Shown here piece by piece: positions 7,539 to 17,269 of a stretch of 48,611 nucleotides of DNA (the stretch's first letter is position 1; each line of letters starts with the position of its first letter). This DNA comes from an uncultured Bacilli bacterium (lineage in GTDB: Bacteria; Bacillota_I; Bacilli_A; RF39; UBA660). Location of the stretch: NCBI GenBank assembly GCA_944329425.1, contig CALVIG010000008.1:1-48611 (forward strand), given 5' to 3'. The notes below the pieces were generated by a model that was given only the letters and a program-made list of their open reading frames with translations, ran no database searches and was not told the origin of the DNA. Position numbers and translations under genes: made by a program.

Positions 7539-10148
7539 TTACACGCTTCTATCCTTACCATATTTTTTACATATTTTTTTTCTAAGTACATCCACCGGAA
7601 CAACAGTAAATGAAAGCAAAAGCATAATAATAAATTCTTTTACACTTAAAGGAACCGTTCTAAAAATAGAACCACCATAATAAATCATTATTATTTGAAC
7701 TACTGATATAAATGATATTACAATGATAAACATTTTATTTTTTAATAAATGTGCTAATATGTTCATTCTAGATGTATGAGCGTTAAAGCAGTTAAATATT
7801 CCTGCAAAAATAAACAACCCAAAAAACGCCGTCATAAATGAACTTTGGTTTGAAAACTGATTTCTTATTACTGGAAGTTTTAAAAACAAAACACAAAGGA
7901 TGGTAGTATAAATGCCAGTTATTAGTATTTCATTTAACATGTAGCCATTCATTATGTTTTCGTCTTTTTTCTTTGGTTTTTCCTTCATGTATTCTTTAAG
8001 CGGTGGTTCAAAAGCAAACGCAAGCCCCGCCAAAGTATCCATAACCATGTTTATCCATAGCATTTGAATTACGGTAACCGGAGTATCAACTCCTATAAAA
8101 GGTCCTATTATAGAAATACTAAGTGCACATAAATTAACGGTTAACTGAAAAATTATAAATTTTCTAATACTTTTAAATATCGTTCTACCAAACAAAACCG
8201 CTTTACTAATTGATAAAAAGTTATTATCTAATATCACTATATCACTAGCTTCTTTAGATACTTCACTACCAGAACCCATGGCAAAACCAACATCCGCGCG
8301 CTTTAAAGCAGGAGCATCATTTACCCCATCACCAGTCATTCCAACTATTAAATTCATTTCCCTAGCAACCCTAACAAGCCTACTTTTATCTTGCGGTAAA
8401 CTTCTAGCAACGATTTTAAGCTTTGGAATTATTTTTTTTATTTGTAAATCTGACATTTCATTTAACTCATCAGAAGTTAATACAACGTCATCACTTCCGT
8501 TAACAATTCCCATTTCGCTTGCAATGGCAACGGCGGTATCCTTATTATCACCAGTTATCATAACGGTATTAACACCTGCACTACTCACCATCGATATTCC
8601 TTCTATCGCATCTTTTCTAATCTCATCTTTAATAATTATAATTGCTACTAAACAAAGTTCTTTAAAATCTTTTTCATTTAAATTATTACTAATGGCAAGT
8701 GCAAGTACCCTAGAGCCTTTTTTAGTATGGTATTCTACTTGCTTTTGAAGCATTTTTTTATCTTTTAAAGGCATTTTAACAGCATCTTCGTTATAATAAT
8801 AATTACAATTTGGAATTATTTTTTCTGGTGCTCCTTTAATTAAGTTTCTAGCTTTCTTATCGTCTAACACGGTTATCATATACTTACTTTTACTATCAAA
8901 TGGAATCGTTTTTATTTTTTTTACGTAATCAAAGTTACAAGGCCGCAAAAATTCCAATAAACACCTATCAGTAACGTTACCCCCTACCACCTTATCTTCA
9001 TCATAATAGGACATGTTATTAACAACCATTGATACCCTAAGCAAATCATAATACCGTTTTTTATGAATTATTTGGTTTTCGTTTTTATATTCGTTCAAAC
9101 TCCCATCAATAATACCGGTAACCTTTAATTTCCCAGTAGTTAGGGTCCCGGTTTTATCACTAAACAAAATATTTATATTCCCCGCTGTTTCAATCCCTAC
9201 TAATCTTCTTACCAATACGTTATTTTTTAACATCCTTCTCATGTTTGATGATAAAACAAGGGTTATCATCATAGGAAGACCTTCCGGTACGGATACTATT
9301 ATTATGGTAACACTAAGGGTTAAGGCATAAATAATATGTTCCATCATAACAGGAACGTTAGTGACGGTATCTATTATTTTTTCTAACATAAAGGAATTAT
9401 TAACCACAATAACCGAAAAAAGATATGAAACCGATGCTAAAAAAGCACCAATATAACCAAAGGTACTAATTATCTTAGCTAAGTTTCTAAGTCTTATCCT
9501 AAGAGGACTATCATCGTTTTTTTCTTTAAGTTCACTTGCAATTTTGCCATAAAAAGTTTTATCCCCAACCAAAGTAACCTTCATTATTGCGTTACCGGAA
9601 CACACTAAAGTTCCCCTAAATAACTTATTCTTTGGTTTTACGTTACCCACTTTAAAAGATTCTTTATGAATTTCTTTTGATTCTCCGTTTAGCGATGATT
9701 CATCCACTGATAATTCTCCTTTTATAAGAACACCATCAGCGGGAATTTTATCTCCATACTGTAAAATAACCAAATCATCTTTAACAATTTCCTCTATGGC
9801 TATTTCTTTTATCTTTCCGTTTCTTTTAACTCTACACTTTAATTTTGAAGACTCTTCTTGCAACCTTTTAAAAGCTTTTTCGGAACCATACTCTGAAATG
9901 GTAGATATAAATGATGCCAAAAATATTGCTATTAATATTCCCAATGTTTCAAACCAATCAAAGTTTCTAAATAAAAATACCGTTTTTATCATCAAAGCTA
10001 TCAAAAGTATCTTTATAATGGGATCTCCCAATGACTCTATTAACATTGATAAAAAAGTATTTGTCTTACTTTTTTTTATTTCGTTAGTACCATACGTTTT
10101 TCTTGATTCTACAACTTGTTTTTCATTTAAACCATTATAATTATCCAT
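7539..10148 (-). CDS. P2-type Ca2+-transporting ATPase (PMCA/SERCA-like)
   Basis: This 869-residue P-type ATPase probably exports calcium. It has an actuator motif LNGES (153-157), a PEGLP ion-binding segment (288-292), a phosphorylation motif SDKTGT with D331, a nucleotide-binding KGAPE (438-442), and the hinge motif TGDGVNDAP (605-613). The sixth-helix sequence NMVMDTLAGLAFAFEPP is close to the PMCA (type IIB) pattern. The C-terminus carries the usual four membrane helices. ATG 10148 has a GGGAGG site. It stands alone, divergent from the M3-like gene. Calcium is inferred from family resemblance, and other divalent cations are possible. Confidence 0.92.
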   Translation of the reverse strand: MDNYNGLNEKQVVESRKTYGTNEIKKSKTNTFLSMLIESLGDPIIKILLIALMIKTVFLFRNFDWFETLGILIAIFLASFISTISEYGSEKAFKRLQEESSKLKCRVKRNGKIKEIAIEEIVKDDLVILQYGDKIPADGVLIKGELSVDESSLNGESKEIHKESFKVGNVKPKNKLFRGTLVCSGNAIMKVTLVGDKTFYGKIASELKEKNDDSPLRIRLRNLAKIISTFGYIGAFLASVSYLFSVIVVNNSFMLEKIIDTVTNVPVMMEHIIYALTLSVTIIIVSVPEGLPMMITLVLSSNMRRMLKNNVLVRRLVGIETAGNINILFSDKTGTLTTGKLKVTGIIDGSLNEYKNENQIIHKKRYYDLLRVSMVVNNMSYYDEDKVVGGNVTDRCLLEFLRPCNFDYVKKIKTIPFDSKSKYMITVLDDKKARNLIKGAPEKIIPNCNYYYNEDAVKMPLKDKKMLQKQVEYHTKKGSRVLALAISNNLNEKDFKELCLVAIIIIKDEIRKDAIEGISMVSSAGVNTVMITGDNKDTAVAIASEMGIVNGSDDVVLTSDELNEMSDLQIKKIIPKLKIVARSLPQDKSRLVRVAREMNLIVGMTGDGVNDAPALKRADVGFAMGSGSEVSKEASDIVILDNNFLSISKAVLFGRTIFKSIRKFIIFQLTVNLCALSISIIGPFIGVDTPVTVIQMLWINMVMDTLAGLAFAFEPPLKEYMKEKPKKKDENIMNGYMLNEILITGIYTTILCVLFLKLPVIRNQFSNQSSFMTAFFGLFIFAGIFNCFNAHTSRMNILAHLLKNKMFIIVISFISVVQIIMIYYGGSIFRTVPLSVKEFIIMLLLSFTVVPVDVLRKKICKKYGKDRSV

Positions 10149-10206
10149 GATTCCTCCCTACTAAATGTTACTTACGAATAATTATAATTATTATATTTTT
10201 TAACCG

Positions 10207-10244
10207 ACAAAAGATTTACTTATTTTTATATTTATGTATAATAT
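10207..10244 (+). promoter_or_regulatory. Promoter of the M3-like gene
   Basis: TTTACT and TATAAT are separated by 16 bases on the plus strand, about 20 bases before an AAAGGA site. Divergent TATAAT-like boxes for the Ca2+ ATPase lie in the same intergenic region near 10170-10195. Confidence 0.5.
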
Positions 10245-10264
10245 TACAAAAGGAAAAAAACATT

Positions 10265-10945
10265 ATGAACCATGTAGAACTTGCTAACAAAATATTATTA
10301 TTAAAAGAACAAGAAACACAGTTTAAACCCACATTTTTAAGTAATGAACTTGCTTTTAAAATGTCAGAAAATTTTTATAAAGATACTTTAAATCAAAACG
10401 AAAAAGAGCTTAAAGGAAAAATAAAATACGTTTTTTCAAAAGAACTTATGGAATATAATGGCAAATGCATGATTACAAGCATTGGTTATGATGGTTCTAA
10501 AAAAGTAACAATCGTTCTTCCTGAAGAACAAACCGTAAGAAAAATTATAACTTTAAGTCACGAAAAAGCGCATGCTTACCACATGTTAAAAGGTTATGAG
10601 ACTTCCGAATTTATTCCTTCTTTTATGGATATATTAAACTCCATTTATTTAGATAAAGAATATCCCGGAATAAAAGTGGATAACTTAAATTATAAAATTA
10701 GACAAGCTCAAAAAGCCGCAAAAGTATATTTGCGCTATTATAGAAGAAAAAACGTTGAAGATCAGGTTAATTACATGACTGATTTTCTTAATTCTTTGTA
10801 CTTAATACAAGCATATTTATCAAAAAAACAATCACAAGTAATAAATGAAGTATCATTACAGCTAAACAAAGAACAAAAAGTAAAACGAATTTATACAGAT
10901 GATTTTGAGGTGGAAAAAGCAATAGAATTCATAATAAAAAAATGA
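10265..10945 (+). CDS. Small HExxH protein resembling the M3 peptidase catalytic core
   Basis: This 226-residue protein has LSHEKAHAYH at 97-106, a zinc-binding HExxH motif (H99, E100, H103), followed by YETSEFIPSFMDILNSIYLD at 111-130. That pattern recalls oligoendopeptidase F/M3 enzymes, where HExGHAYH is followed about 25 residues later by a glutamate ligand in an E-P-S-type segment. The usual glycine is replaced by Ala (HEKAH). M3 enzymes are normally 550-700 residues, so this would be a minimal or decayed relative. The third ligand could be E112 or E115, but the spacing is short. There is no signal peptide. It is transcribed from its own promoter, ahead of feoAB. Confidence 0.6.
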   Translation: MNHVELANKILLLKEQETQFKPTFLSNELAFKMSENFYKDTLNQNEKELKGKIKYVFSKELMEYNGKCMITSIGYDGSKKVTIVLPEEQTVRKIITLSHEKAHAYHMLKGYETSEFIPSFMDILNSIYLDKEYPGIKVDNLNYKIRQAQKAAKVYLRYYRRKNVEDQVNYMTDFLNSLYLIQAYLSKKQSQVINEVSLQLNKEQKVKRIYTDDFEVEKAIEFIIKK

Positions 10946-11021
10946 ATTCTTTTTTTGATTACCAAAATAATTTTTAATCATAGACTAATATAGATATTAA
11001 AATAAGAAAGTGAAGTGAACT

Positions 11022-11285
11022 ATGAATATAACTTTGGATAAACTACCAGTTAATAAAACTGGTAAAATAATTAATTTAAACGTAAATAATAATTTAAAAA
11101 GAAGGCTTTTAGATTTGGGTTTAATAAATGGTGCTTCAATAAAAAAACTATACAAAAGTCCTCTTAATGACCCATGTTCTTATTTAATAAAAGGAAGCGT
11201 TATAGCACTTAGAAACAACGACACAAAAAAAATACATATTGCGTATGATAAAACAAAAAAAGAAGGTAACATTAATTGGGATTAA
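11022..11285 (+). CDS. feoA: Ferrous iron transport protein FeoA
   Basis: FeoA is a small cytosolic SH3-like protein that supports FeoB. The 87-residue sequence has the family pattern: LDKLPVNKTGKI, then RRLLDLGLINGASIKKLYKSPLNDP, and a conserved small-residue turn SYLIKGSVIALRNND. Its stop overlaps the feoB start by 10 bases, so the two are translationally coupled. No convincing Fur box was found upstream. Confidence 0.9.
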   Translation: MNITLDKLPVNKTGKIINLNVNNNLKRRLLDLGLINGASIKKLYKSPLNDPCSYLIKGSVIALRNNDTKKIHIAYDKTKKEGNINWD

Positions 11286-13375
11286 ATAAAACTTCTACTG
11301 GTAAAAACATTATTAAAAATAATGCAAAGCCTAACCAAGAAGATTACGTAATCGCACTAGTAGGAAACCCTAACGTTGGAAAATCAACCATATTTAATGC
11401 ATTAACAGGACTAAATCAACACACTGGAAATTGGACTGGAAAAACAGTAGAAAGCGCATTTGGAACATATACTTATAACAAAAAAAAATACATGGTTGTT
11501 GATTTACCTGGAACTTATTCACTTTTTCCAAGTTCTAAAGAAGAAGAAGTTACAAGAGATTTTATCTGCTTTGAAAAGCATGATCTTACCGTTATCGTTG
11601 TTGATGCGACAATGATTGAAAGAAACCTTAATTTAGTAGACCAAATAATAGAAACAGAAGACAACGTTATAGTTTGTGTTAATTTAATGGATGAAGCTAA
11701 AAAAAGAAATATAAAAATAAACATTAAAGAATTAGAAAATGTATTAAAGGTACCAGTTGTTGGCACCAGTGCAACGAATAAAAAAAGCTTGGATAAATTA
11801 ATAGAAACTATTGAAAAAAAATGCTATAACCAAAATCATGAGCATATTAGAATAAATTATGATAACAAAGTAGAAGACGTAATAAATAAACTAACAAAAA
11901 CCTTAAACAGGTATGATAATAATATAAAAAACAGATTTTTTGCAATTAAATTAATTGAAAATAACGAAAACTTTAATAATAAAATATATGAATATTTAAA
12001 TTTAAAAAATTCGGATATTTTAAATATTAAAAAAAGTATTGAAAGTTGTCTTACTTATTTAAAAAATAACGGAATAGAAGATTATCAAAGCAACATAATA
12101 AATGCAATAATGAAAACAAACCTTGAAATAACGAATAAAATCTGTAAGCAAACTGATTTTAAAGTACCCAAAATAGATAAATTTTTAACATCAAAATTCT
12201 TTGGTCTTCCAATAATGGTTATCTTTCTTGCAATAATATTATGGTTAACGATTACTGGTTCTAATTACCCATCTACTTTACTATCAAACATTTTATTTAA
12301 GTTTAACGATATTATATCAAATTTCTTAATATCCATTAACACACCAATTATAATACATGACATTATAGTTAATGGTGTACTAAAAACGTTATTTTGGGTA
12401 ATTTCGGTTATGTTACCACCTATGGCTATTTTCTTTCCACTATTTACCCTTCTTGAAGATTCAGGCTTTCTTCCAAGGATAGCTTTTAACTTAGATAAGT
12501 TTTTTAATAAAGCAGGGTGTCACGGGAAGCAAGCTCTTTCCATGTGTATGGGGGTTGGTTGTAACGCTTGCGGAGTGGTTGGTTGTAGAATAATAGATTC
12601 TCCAAGAGAAAGATTAATTGCAATTTTGACAAACGCATTTGTTCCTTGTAACGGAAGATTCCCGGGGTTAATTGCCTTAATAACCATGTTTTTGGCCGTA
12701 GGAAGTTTTAGTAGTCTAAAATCCGCTTTTATTTTAACTTTAGTAATTATAATCGCCATTATGGTAACACTAATGGTTTCTAAAATTCTTTCAAAAACAG
12801 TATTAAAGGGAATGCCATCATCTTTTGTTCTTGAAATGCCACCTTATAGAAAGCCTCAAATAAAAAAAGTAATAATAAGATCATTATTAGACCGAACATT
12901 ATTTGTGTTAGGAAGAGCAATATGCGTAGCAGCCCCTGCTGGTTTAGTAATATGGGTAATGTCAAACGTAAGTATTAACGGAATAAGTATTTTAAGTCAT
13001 TGTACTAATTTTTTAAATCCCATAGCAAATGTTTTTGGTTTAGATGGAACAATACTTATGGCTTTTATTTTAGGCTTCCCAGCTAATGAAATAGTAATTC
13101 CAATAATGATTATGTCATACATGAAAACCGCTAGTTTAATGGATTACGGTAGTTTATTAGAATTAAAAACATTATTTATAAATAATGGTTGGACGATTAC
13201 AACCGCAATTTGTACTTTAATCTTTATGTTGTTTCATTTTCCTTGTAGTACAACTATTTTAACGATTAAAAAAGAAACAAATAGTAAATTATGGACCATA
13301 TTAGCGTTTTTGTTACCAACAATTACTGGGTTAATCATCTGTTTAATTATAAATACGCTTATGTCATTAATATAA
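11276..13375 (+). CDS. feoB: Ferrous iron transporter FeoB
   Basis: FeoB is the membrane Fe(II) transporter with an N-terminal GTPase. The 699-residue protein shows G1 GNPNVGKS at 30-37, G3 DLPG at 76-79, G4 NLMDE and a G5-like SATNKKS, then a helical spacer and two Gate domains. The first Gate contains the cysteine-rich GVGCNACGVVGCR and the FVPCNGRFP segment, and the second carries GFPANEIVIP. The start is TTG 11276, inside feoA, placed 8-9 bases after AGAAGG. No later Met could start before the P-loop. A shared bidirectional terminator follows the stop. Confidence 0.96.
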   Translation: MGLNKTSTGKNIIKNNAKPNQEDYVIALVGNPNVGKSTIFNALTGLNQHTGNWTGKTVESAFGTYTYNKKKYMVVDLPGTYSLFPSSKEEEVTRDFICFEKHDLTVIVVDATMIERNLNLVDQIIETEDNVIVCVNLMDEAKKRNIKINIKELENVLKVPVVGTSATNKKSLDKLIETIEKKCYNQNHEHIRINYDNKVEDVINKLTKTLNRYDNNIKNRFFAIKLIENNENFNNKIYEYLNLKNSDILNIKKSIESCLTYLKNNGIEDYQSNIINAIMKTNLEITNKICKQTDFKVPKIDKFLTSKFFGLPIMVIFLAIILWLTITGSNYPSTLLSNILFKFNDIISNFLISINTPIIIHDIIVNGVLKTLFWVISVMLPPMAIFFPLFTLLEDSGFLPRIAFNLDKFFNKAGCHGKQALSMCMGVGCNACGVVGCRIIDSPRERLIAILTNAFVPCNGRFPGLIALITMFLAVGSFSSLKSAFILTLVIIIAIMVTLMVSKILSKTVLKGMPSSFVLEMPPYRKPQIKKVIIRSLLDRTLFVLGRAICVAAPAGLVIWVMSNVSINGISILSHCTNFLNPIANVFGLDGTILMAFILGFPANEIVIPIMIMSYMKTASLMDYGSLLELKTLFINNGWTITTAICTLIFMLFHFPCSTTILTIKKETNSKLWTILAFLLPTITGLIICLIINTLMSLI

Positions 13376-13404
13376 AAAACAATGCATTAATTATGCATTG
13401 TTTT
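13376..13404. terminator. Bidirectional terminator between feoB and the FIVAR protein
   Basis: Twelve-base arms AAAACAATGCAT (13376-13387) and ATGCATTGTTTT (13393-13404) with a 5-base loop serve two convergent genes. The stop of the minus-strand gene (13391-13393) lies in the hairpin. Confidence 0.85.
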
Positions 13405-16400
13405 GCTTTTTATATTTATATCTTTCCTGGATAAATTTAAATATTCCAGATAAAACCGCTAAAACCATAACAAGAATTATAATAACTTTAATGTCTACTG
13501 AACCTTTTTTCTGAACGTTTAACGTATATACCCTAACGTTTCCATCAGCCGATTCTACCTCAATATATACTTTACTTCCATTTTTTATGTTTTTATTACC
13601 TTTTATAGTAACTTTTGCGTTTTCATCTTCGGTTATTGCGGATAAGTCTAATTTATCAGTATTTTTATCAACCTTTATATTATATTCTTGTTTTGTTTTG
13701 TTAAAGTCTATTTCGCCTTGTGCTACCTTTAAATCTGATAAATAATCACTGGTTGTACTTCTGTTAATAATTAACCTATAAGTATATGTTTTACCTTGGC
13801 TGGTTGTAATAATTATAGTTATATTATTTTCACCTGGAACCAAAACCTTACCACCATAAATTTTAACGGTACTACTTTTAGATGCTACCCCAACTTCAAT
13901 ATCAGCACTTGAAACATCATAACCAGCATTATAAGTAAATGGTGATAAATTAATGTTAACATCAGAACCGTTTACCTTTAGGTAACTCAAAATAACTTCT
14001 TTTGAATCATCAGAATCATCTTTACTTGGAATCTTATTAATTACCGTTTCAAATTTGTTTACTAAATTATCTATTCTATATTGTTCTTCAAACGTTAAAT
14101 TAGAAGGCAAGGCTTTAGCTTCTTTAAGAAGTTCTTCTATCTCAGCTTGAAGTTCTTTATCTAAATTTGAATAATCATTAGGTATTTTTGAAATAAGTTC
14201 TTCAAGTTTAGAATAATCAGCTAACTTCTTTCTTAAACTAGAAATGGCATTATTAATTTGTGTTACATAACCATCAACAACCGATTGTTGATCCCAAGTT
14301 AAGTCATAATTAATACCATTTATAATCTTTTCTAATTGTAAATAATTTGAATAATTATCTTTATCTTTTTCATATTCCTTTGCTTTTTCTAACACTTCAT
14401 AAAGCTTTGAATAATCAGCTTTTATTTTAATTAAAGAATCATAAGCTGCCCTTAAATTATTATACATTTCATCAACCAAACTTTGTTCATTAGCCTTTTT
14501 ACCATATACAATATCTTTTAAGGCTTTTTCAACAACGTTATAATTCGTATATTTACTACTGTCTAATTGTTCTATAATTGCTTTTAATGAATCAATTTGG
14601 GAATAATCGGCATCTTTTAATATTAATTTATCCATAGCTTCATTTAATTTTTTAGTTGCTTCATCAACTAAATTTTGTTCATCAATTTTAAGCCCCATAA
14701 CTTTTTTAGCATCTTCTATTGCTAAACGCAAACTAGAAAAATCTACATAATGACTTGGTGAAAGGCTAATTGCTTTATCATAAGCTTTATTAAATTCTGT
14801 ATAATCAGCATCCTTTAATACTAAATTATTTATTGCGTCTTTTAAAGCCTTTGTTTGTGCATCAATTTTATCTTGTTCATCTAATTTTAAATCAAAATCA
14901 ACGTTTGATATCGCAATCATTAAATCATTTAAATCTTCATAATAATTAGTGTTTATGTTTAAAGCTTGCTCGTAGTAGTAACATAACTCCTCATAATTAC
15001 CTGGTTTCTTTTGAATACTTGTGTCAATCATAACTTGTAAATAATATAAAGTAATATCAAATTCTTCTTGCTCTGCTATGGTATACTTGTATACTTCACT
15101 ATCAGGATTATTAAGTTCAGCTAGTATCTGATCTATTACCTCAATAGATTCTTCAGTGTAATATTGCTTTTCCAAACTATTAAAATATTTTACGTAAGAT
15201 TCAAGTGACATAACTCCTAAACTTTCTAATTTATCATAGTTATCAGAGTCATAATATCCTAAAGCTCTTTTTAATTCTAACTTATTTAATAGCTCTAGCA
15301 ACCCGTTATACCAGTTATCAACGATTTGTTGTTCCGTTACATCCTTATCATAAGTTATTCCATTAATATAGTTATCAACCACAGTTTTAGTTTCTTCAGT
15401 ATACCAATCATTAATGTATCCATAACTACTTTTATATTCATTTATTATTTTTAACAATTGTTCATAATCAGCTGGTGCAATTTCAAGAGATTCAATTGCA
15501 CTTAGTATGTTTTGCGCATACTTATCAACTAATTGCTGTTCATTTATTTTCTTACCACGAACAACACTATTTAAGGCACTTTGGAGCCTATTCCAACTTT
15601 CTTTAGTATAAAGTTCTTTTCCTTCAGACGTTTCATTTACGTATGTTTCAGCTTTCTTTATAGCTTCATCCACCTTACTATAATCCGCATCAAGCATTTC
15701 AAGATTGTTATATAACTCAGTAAGTTTAGTGTTCAAGTTATCTATTTTTATTTGATAATTGCTTGAAAGATCTTCCTCATATCTTTGTAATAAAGCATCT
15801 ATTTCATCCATAGATTCTTTAGAATAATAATCTTTATTTAAAGTTTTTATTTTAGCTATAGTGCTATCTAATTCAGCATAATTAGCCACTGGGTTCATTT
15901 CAACTTTTAAACCATTAATCGTATTAACCGCTTCATCTATTTGAGCTTGTGTAACATTTCTTTTTACATAAACTTCTTGGGCGTTTTGAATAACGTTATA
16001 AGCAAAATTTATAAAGCTTTCCTTGTTACAATTTTCATCACTTAAATCTTTCATTTTTTCAAAAGCATTTTCTATGGCTTCTTTAAGTTTAGTTTTATCA
16101 TAAACAGTAATCGTTAAATTAGGTACGTCATTAATGGTATAAATCCCTTCTTTATCAGATGGATAATCAAAGCTTCCATCCTCACTGTATTGTCTAAAAT
16201 AGAATCCTGGAATAATCGTTACGTTTTCAAAAGTTCGTTTAGGTTTACCAACTAGTGAAAAAACCAAAGCATCATCTTTATCTGCAGGTACCACTTTGCC
16301 ATCAACTATGGTTAAACTATCCCCCGTGGATAAATTTCCAGAACCAGATTCGTTCGTTTCAACATATGAAAAATCAAAATACTCACTTATGTTAGATTTA

Positions 16401-17188
16401 TTTTGCTCCCCAAGCATACTATTAGTTAAAGCTTCTTTAGATTGTGGATGATAAAATTGCCAGCTAGACTCAGCGTTTAAACCAATAGAATAATATACTC
16501 CGATCTCAGCTAAATCTTCAGAAATATCCATTTTTAATCCACCGTCATTTTTAAAAGTTGACACCATCATATTAACTTGAGAAATTTCTGGCAAAATACC
16601 GTTATTAAATTGAAACGTTGTTCCAGCTACGTAACTAGAAGCCGAAATATCATTTATTTTAAGAAATGAAGATGTATTTGGAATTGATAACATTGGAGTC
16701 ATTATGTTATAAACCTTATTATCCAAAACATACTGAACTCCTAAATCAAAAAATCCACTATCCGCAGTCTCAAAACCATCAGTTGAATCAATGTGCAAGT
16801 CATACGTATAATCAGAATCAGATTGAACTATGATAGGAGTATCTAGTGTTTTAAAATCTTTTGTTTCATAAGTACAATCAGTAACCCCATAGCAAGATTT
16901 TCTTGTTACTATCTTATTAATGGTAATTTCTTTATTAGAACCATTATATAATTTCAAAGGAATATCAAACGGATCAAAAGAACCATCTTCTTTTATATCT
17001 ATAAATACACCTAAATTAGCATCTAAAATAACACCCGTTTTTACTTCTTCATTAGTTTCGTTATCAATGGAGTTTATGTTACCTAATAAATTCCCTAACA
17101 TATTAGGCGAAAATGCAATTACACAACTACCTATTACTACAACAATAACAATAAAAATTATTGCAAGTATTTTATTTTTATTTTTCAT
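13391..17188 (-). CDS. Giant FIVAR-repeat cell-surface protein
   Basis: This 1,265-residue envelope protein is anchored at both ends: an N-terminal hydrophobic segment (about 7-27) and a C-terminal segment (about 1,232-1,250) followed by a basic tail, RYKYKKQNNA. The first third (30-360) looks beta-rich and exposed. From about 365 to 1,030 there are about nine FIVAR-type helical repeats with the recurring pattern ADYSKLxE...(Y/W)xxLxxAIxG, Q-x-x-V-D. After these comes a cadherin-like beta-sandwich domain (about 1,060-1,215). FIVAR repeats occur in large adhesins and glycan-binding surface proteins. No LPxTG motif is present. ATG 17188 has an AGGAGGAG site, and a TATAAT lies near 17235 within an imperfect CTATG/CATAG repeat. 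The likely role is adhesion or a wall-spanning spacer. Confidence 0.85.
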   Translation of the reverse strand: MKNKNKILAIIFIVIVVVIGSCVIAFSPNMLGNLLGNINSIDNETNEEVKTGVILDANLGVFIDIKEDGSFDPFDIPLKLYNGSNKEITINKIVTRKSCYGVTDCTYETKDFKTLDTPIIVQSDSDYTYDLHIDSTDGFETADSGFFDLGVQYVLDNKVYNIMTPMLSIPNTSSFLKINDISASSYVAGTTFQFNNGILPEISQVNMMVSTFKNDGGLKMDISEDLAEIGVYYSIGLNAESSWQFYHPQSKEALTNSMLGEQNKSNISEYFDFSYVETNESGSGNLSTGDSLTIVDGKVVPADKDDALVFSLVGKPKRTFENVTIIPGFYFRQYSEDGSFDYPSDKEGIYTINDVPNLTITVYDKTKLKEAIENAFEKMKDLSDENCNKESFINFAYNVIQNAQEVYVKRNVTQAQIDEAVNTINGLKVEMNPVANYAELDSTIAKIKTLNKDYYSKESMDEIDALLQRYEEDLSSNYQIKIDNLNTKLTELYNNLEMLDADYSKVDEAIKKAETYVNETSEGKELYTKESWNRLQSALNSVVRGKKINEQQLVDKYAQNILSAIESLEIAPADYEQLLKIINEYKSSYGYINDWYTEETKTVVDNYINGITYDKDVTEQQIVDNWYNGLLELLNKLELKRALGYYDSDNYDKLESLGVMSLESYVKYFNSLEKQYYTEESIEVIDQILAELNNPDSEVYKYTIAEQEEFDITLYYLQVMIDTSIQKKPGNYEELCYYYEQALNINTNYYEDLNDLMIAISNVDFDLKLDEQDKIDAQTKALKDAINNLVLKDADYTEFNKAYDKAISLSPSHYVDFSSLRLAIEDAKKVMGLKIDEQNLVDEATKKLNEAMDKLILKDADYSQIDSLKAIIEQLDSSKYTNYNVVEKALKDIVYGKKANEQSLVDEMYNNLRAAYDSLIKIKADYSKLYEVLEKAKEYEKDKDNYSNYLQLEKIINGINYDLTWDQQSVVDGYVTQINNAISSLRKKLADYSKLEELISKIPNDYSNLDKELQAEIEELLKEAKALPSNLTFEEQYRIDNLVNKFETVINKIPSKDDSDDSKEVILSYLKVNGSDVNINLSPFTYNAGYDVSSADIEVGVASKSSTVKIYGGKVLVPGENNITIIITTSQGKTYTYRLIINRSTTSDYLSDLKVAQGEIDFNKTKQEYNIKVDKNTDKLDLSAITEDENAKVTIKGNKNIKNGSKVYIEVESADGNVRVYTLNVQKKGSVDIKVIIILVMVLAVLSGIFKFIQERYKYKKQNNA

Positions 17189-17269
17189 AATACTCCTCCT
17201 ATATGTACACTACCTTACTATGCTACAAAAATTATAACATAGTTTTACCGTTTTATCCACAATTAAACT

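Noticed and set aside
10946-11021. TGATTA/TAATCA inverted pair upstream of feoA as a Fur box
   Set aside because: The arms are six bases with a 15-base gap and do not fit the Fur consensus.
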